In this document: one piece after another, positions 60,347 to 64,000 of the stretch | Position numbering within the stretch: the stretch's first letter is position 1 | Layout of the letters: the number at the start of each line of letters is the position of its first letter | Assembly (NCBI GenBank): GCA_964482495.1 | Contig: CAYZXS010000016.1 | Location: 12,629 to 76,628, forward strand | Length of the DNA stretch: 64,000 nucleotides | Direction: 5' to 3' | From: J029 sp964482495 | Lineage (GTDB): Bacteria > Planctomycetota > UBA1135 | The notes under the pieces: generated by a model | What the model was told of the DNA's origin: nothing | What the model saw: the letters and a program-made list of their open reading frames with translations, nothing else | The model's database searches: none | Program-made: the position numbers and the translations under genes

Positions 60347-62877
60347 ATGAGCCTGCAGCGCGGCGCGCGCCGTCCCGGTCTGCTCGCGGCGCTGACCCTG
60401 GTCTCGGCGCCCGCGGCGGAGGTGGTCCCGGCGGCGGTCGCGAGTCAAGATCCGGCCCCTGAGGCTGCCTTGGAGGCGGCCGACCGCCCGGTCTTCCTGG
60501 TGCCGGTCGCTGCCGAACCCGGCTGGCGGGACGACGCCTTCCTCGCCGCGGTGGCGGCCGCCGCTCAGCTCAACGGCGAGCCGATGGTCCTGGCCGTCGA
60601 CCCGGTGGATCCCTGGCGACCGGAGCTGCTCGACTTCTTGCGCCGCTACGAGGCCAGCGAGCTCTGGTGCCTCGGCGAGCCCTTGATCGGCGCTCCGTCG
60701 GGGTTGGCGCTGCGGTCGCTGCCTTGCGGTTCGGCGGAAGAGGCCGCCCTGGTCCTGGCCGCGGCTTGCTGGCAGGAGGCGGACCCGGCGGTGCTCTACG
60801 ACCCCGGAGACCGGGCGGCCGCCTTGTCGGCCTCGGTGCTGGCGGCGCGGCTCCAGGCGCCCTTGTTCCCCTGCCCGGGCGGCGCTCTGGGCGTCGCCGT
60901 GCGCCAGGAGCTCGAGCGCCTCGGCGCCGGTCGGGTGCTGCTCGTGAGTCCGACCGCCGGCGACGGCTTCGAAGGGCTGCGGCGGATCCACCTCGCCAAC
61001 GCCGAGGAGGTCACCGCCTGGATGGTGAAGCACCGGCTTCCGGTCGATTACCTCGCCGCCGTCAACCCCGGCGACGCGGCCCTCAGCCCCGGCCGGCGGC
61101 TTTCGCTGGCGGCAGCGGTCCTGGCCGCCGGACGCGGCGGCGCGGTGGCGCCGCTGGCCTACGACACGCGCTGGAAGCTGGCCTTCCCCGCTCCAGATGT
61201 GCTCGAGGAGGCGCCGCCGGGCACCCATGCCAGCGGCGTCCCGCTGCGCCGCGGCCTGCTGGAGCACGCGGGAGAGTCGCTCGCCTTCGTCACCGGCCGC
61301 GACCCCGCCGACGGCCGCTGGTGGGCCCAGCTCGACCGGGACGGCGACGGCGCCTACGACGGCCCTGACGAGCAGCCGGTCGGCACCGGAGACGCGCTGG
61401 CCGTCGCCGGCCGCCGCTGGCGGGTCGACCTGGACGCCGACGAGAAGGCCCGCGGCCANNNNNNNNNNNNNNNNNNNNNNNNNNNNNNNNNNNNNNNNNN
61501 NNNNNNNNNNNNNNNNNNNNNNNNNNNNNNNNNNNNNNNNNNNNNNNNNNNNNNNNNNTCGCCGGCCGCCGCTGGCGGGTCGACCTGGACGCCGACGAGA
61601 AGGCCCGCGGCCAGTCGCTGTGGCTGAGCTCCCCCACTCCGGAGGAGGTCCGGGCCGACCTCGGGCGCAGCTTCCGCGCCGCCGGCGGCGCGCCCAGCGC
61701 CTTGTGCCTGGTCGGTTGGCCCGACGCGCTGCCGTTGGCGGTGATCGGACCCGGCCAGGGCATCGACGGCGACTTGGCCTCGGACCTGCCCTACGGCCAG
61801 ACCGACGCCGACCCCTTCGTCGAGCTGGCCTACGCCCGCTTCGTCGCCGAGGACCTCGCCTCCGCCACCTTGCAGGCCTGCCGCGGCCTCGCCTACGACG
61901 ACTTCCGCGACCGCTCCTGGGAGCACCGCTTCGCCACGGCGGAGTGGGAAGGCGTCTGCCGCGAGACCTTCCAGGGCGCCGGCTACCAGTTCGCCGGCCA
62001 CCACGACGGCGCGGCGCCGATCGCCGCCGGCTCGCCCCTGACCGAGGCCGGCCTGATCGTGCACGCCTCCCACGCCATGTGGACGGTGATGGGCGAGACC
62101 TACGCCTGGGACACCCCCACCCTTCTCGCCCCCGCGGTGGTGGAGTCCGCCGGCTGCAGCACCGCAGCGCTCGACCAGGACGCCGAGCACCGCTCGGTGG
62201 CGGCGCGGCTGTTGCGGAACGGCGCCGTCGCCTTCCTCGGCAACAGCCGCCGCGGCATCGCCCAGCAGGACCTCTTCCGCTCGGAGGTCTGGAACGCTCT
62301 GCTCGCCGGCCAGAGCCTGGGCGAGGCCAACCGCGCGGCCCTCAATCGGCTGACGGTGGCCGTGCTCGAGAAGGACGAGAACGGCCACGGCCCCTACACC
62401 TACCAGCTCTACAACCACGCGGTCTACGGCGATCCCGCCCTGAGGCTCACGCCCCCGGGTGAGCCGGCCGATCGCCCCGCCTGGTTGGAGCGCCGCGGAA
62501 ACACGGCCACGATCCGGGCGCCGAGCCGCTGGACCCGCTTCGAGTACGCGCCGCTGGCCGAGTGGGGCGCGGAGGCGGAGCGGCTCTACTCCTGGCGCGG
62601 CGCCGGGATGAGCACGGAGAATTGGTGGTTCCATCCGGAGCGGCGCAACGCGGAGGCGCTCTACTTCACCGCCGCGCTGCGAACGCGCCGCGAGCTCAGC
62701 GAGGTCGAGCCGGTCGATCCGCCGCCGCCGCCGCTGGGCTGGACCGGCCAGAGCTTCGTCGACGAGCACGCCGACGGCAGCCGCACCCTCTACTGGCGGG
62801 CGCGGCTGATCGACTTCGACATGACCAGCGGCGAGATCCGGGCCGAGGTCGACCAGCTGCGCTTCCGGCTCAAGTGA
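60347..62877 (+). CDS. Secreted C25 (gingipain)-like cysteine peptidase, split by an assembly gap
   Basis: The gene is interrupted by 100 N (61459-61558). The 55 nt before the gap (61404-61458) and after it (61559-61613) are identical; deleting the Ns and one copy restores a single frame of 791 residues with no shift. N-terminal signal (LLAALTLVSAPAAEVVP). In the restored numbering a His pair (His521/His524, LIVHASHAMW) and Cys552 (VESAGCSTAALD) sit as in clan CD C25 peptidases, followed by LLRNGAVAFLGNSRRG and a C-terminal YGDPALRL typical of the family. A Ca-binding-like DRDGDGAYDGPDE loop precedes the gap. Activity is likely but unproven. Confidence 0.75.
61404..61458 (+). repeat. 55-nt direct repeat flanking the N gap, copy 1
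   Basis: Identical base for base to 61559-61613. A 55-nt overlap equals a common de Bruijn k-mer size, so the two copies are probably one sequence at the ends of two overlapping contigs. Confidence 0.9.
61459..61558. other. Assembly gap of 100 N
   Basis: A fixed-length run of 100 N, which usually means unknown size. With the flanking 55-nt identity it is most simply a false gap of negative size. Confidence 0.9.
61559..61613 (+). repeat. 55-nt direct repeat flanking the N gap, copy 2
   Basis: Second copy of 61404-61458. The codon phase of the copies matches, so merging them joins both gene halves in frame. Confidence 0.9.
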
Positions 62878-64000
62878 CCGCCGGCGGGGCGAAGCCTGGC
62901 CGGTAGGCGCGGCGCACGATCTGCTCGGTGGCCGGCTCGGAGTTGGTGAACTTCAGCTGCGAGCGGTCCCAGGCGAGCTCCACCCCCGGGAAGCGCGCCG
63001 CCTTCACCGCCAGCAGCGCCGCCTCGGTGATGCGGACGCCGTCGCGGAAGGGCGTGCGCAGCTCGGTCGGCTTGCCGACGATGTTGTCGACCCAGGCGTG
63101 CCAGTGGTTGAGCTCGGGGAAGGCCGGCAGGCCGGGCAGGGTGAGCCCGTCGGTGGCGACGCCGTCGCGCCAGATCTCGAGCTTGCCGCCGGCGGTCAGC
63201 GACAGCACGCCGCCCTCGCAGACGACCACGGTCATGTTGGACTCCGGCCAGGCTCCCGGCGGCAGTCCGAGCGCCGCCCGCGACGGCGCCTGGTTGACGT
63301 CGCTGTAGTGGATCGGGAAGCGCTTGCGGGCGAACCGGGGCGAGTCGACGGCGTAGGTGACGGTCGAGCTGCAAGGGAAGGGGTGGAACTCGTCCGCCGC
63401 GCGCGGGGTGTGGGTGACGACCGCCATCGGCGACTGCAACTCGTCGTAGCCGAAGAAGATGACGTCGAGCACGTGCACGCCCCAGTCGCCGAGGCCGCCG
63501 GTGCCGTACTCCCACCAGGAGCGCCACTTGAGCGGGGTCAGCAGGTCGCGGTAGGGCGCCTCGGGGGCCGGGCCGAGCCACAGGTCCCAGTCCAGCTGCT
63601 CCGGTGGCGCCATGGGCTCGCTCAGCTTGCGCTCGATGTTGAAGTAGTAGTCCCCCACCGGCGAGCTGGTCCAGGCGTAGCCGGCGACGGCCATGCCGAG
63701 CACGCCGGAGCGCAGCACCTCGACCGCGGCGCGGCGGCCGGGGTAGACCATGCGCTGGTTGCCGACCTGGGTGACGAGGTCGGGGCGCGCGGTCATCGCG
63801 GCGTCGATCAGGCTCAGCTCCTCGAGCTGCTGCACCAGCGGCTTCTGGCCGTAGACGTGCTTGCCGTGCGCCAGCGCCGTCAGCATGATCGGCGCGTGGG
63901 TGTGGTCGGGGGTCGCGACGATGACGGCGTCGAATTCGTCGGCCCGCTCGGCGAAGGCCTGGCGGTAGTCCTTGCAGGTGAAGGCGTCGGGGTGGTCGGC
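62870..64000 (-). CDS. Gfo/Idh/MocA-family oxidoreductase (5' end outside window)
   Basis: The frame is open to the window edge; the N-terminal Rossmann half is only partly present (FDAVIVATPDHTHAPIMLTA). HGKHVYGQKPL carries the family EKP motif as QKP. The C-terminal domain (YGTGGLGDWGVHVLDVIFFG, then LPAFPELNHWHAWVDNIVGK) fits the large planctomycete-type subfamily of NAD(P)-dependent sugar or inositol oxidoreductases. The substrate is unknown. The 3' end overlaps the convergent C25-like gene by 8 nt. Confidence 0.88.
   Translation of the reverse strand, partial: ADHPDAFTCKDYRQAFAERADEFDAVIVATPDHTHAPIMLTALAHGKHVYGQKPLVQQLEELSLIDAAMTARPDLVTQVGNQRMVYPGRRAAVEVLRSGVLGMAVAGYAWTSSPVGDYYFNIERKLSEPMAPPEQLDWDLWLGPAPEAPYRDLLTPLKWRSWWEYGTGGLGDWGVHVLDVIFFGYDELQSPMAVVTHTPRAADEFHPFPCSSTVTYAVDSPRFARKRFPIHYSDVNQAPSRAALGLPPGAWPESNMTVVVCEGGVLSLTAGGKLEIWRDGVATDGLTLPGLPAFPELNHWHAWVDNIVGKPTELRTPFRDGVRITEAALLAVKAARFPGVELAWDRSQLKFTNSEPATEQIVRRAYRPGFAPPAVT

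Noticed and set aside
61459..61558. Treating the N gap as a true unknown insertion or the gene as a pseudogene
   Set aside because: The identical 55-nt flanks and the restored reading frame point to a contig overlap.
1..64000. Mobile elements, prophage, CRISPR arrays, rRNA
   Set aside because: No transposase, integrase, phage structural gene, regular repeat-spacer pattern or rRNA-like sequence was seen. The only RNA gene I found is tRNA-Leu.

Overview
The window is very GC-rich (roughly 70% by eye), densely packed bacterial DNA. It looks like part of a metagenome-assembled genome from a Planctomycetota-like lineage. That placement is an inference from gene content: several secreted HEAT-repeat proteins, a seven-repeat FG-GAP protein, a TIGR03790-family protein, a C25-like peptidase, a GH95 glycosidase and a lipoprotein sulfatase-like hydrolase. 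There is no rRNA to settle it. I saw no insertion sequence, prophage or CRISPR array. A 100-N gap near 61.5 kb is flanked by an identical 55-nt repeat, the signature of a short-read scaffold join.

Layout. 0-5.6 kb (+): fatty-acid synthesis cluster fabH(partial)-fabD-fabG-acpP-fabF, then a small helical protein and a UDPGP-family uridylyltransferase. 5.6 kb: tRNA-Leu(CAA). 6-17.1 kb: mixed orientation, with the FG-GAP protein, unknown proteins, a CvpA-like membrane protein, an Nfu N-terminal-domain protein, a MaoC hydratase whose 5' end overlaps three phased DnaA-box-like 9-mers next to an unusual AT-rich island, a histidine phosphatase, and two paralogous secreted HEAT proteins. 17.1-22.9 kb (-): purM leading five tightly coupled genes for exported or membrane proteins. 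23-26.8 kb (+): dxr-rseP-ubiA-like. 26.8-35 kb: a HEAT lipoprotein and dus diverging from one CATG, tolC-like, an ECF sigma/anti-sigma/secreted trio, tsaE-thiL, and a small pseudopilin-like protein.

35.1-50.6 kb (-): a ten-gene, almost gapless array aroA - TPR/HEAT lipoprotein - galE - M28 peptidase - PBP4-type carboxypeptidase - inositol monophosphatase family - double-length UvrA-like ATPase - XPB-type helicase - XPB-associated protein - thiamine-phosphate-synthase-like. The UvrA-like protein is the most unusual gene. It is two UvrA-like units in one chain; the first has intact ATPase motifs, while the second keeps the cysteine clusters but has lost both Walker A motifs and the Walker B acids. 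With XPB and its partner directly downstream this looks like a specialised DNA-repair module. 50.6-54.4 kb (+): purC, sulfatase-like lipoprotein, AlkZ/YcaQ-like glycosylase. 54.5-60.3 kb (-): GH95 glycosidase, TfoX-N, small membrane protein, GNAT, DUF2809, TIGR03790. 60.3-64 kb: C25-like peptidase (+, interrupted only by the false gap) and a truncated Gfo/Idh/MocA oxidoreductase (-).

Two habits recur. Genes in an operon overlap at NTGA (ATGA, GTGA and, unusually often, TTGA), so many true starts are GTG or TTG. Divergent genes often have a TAGAAT/TATCCT-type -10 box only 6-12 nt before the start codon, which predicts leaderless or nearly leaderless mRNAs.
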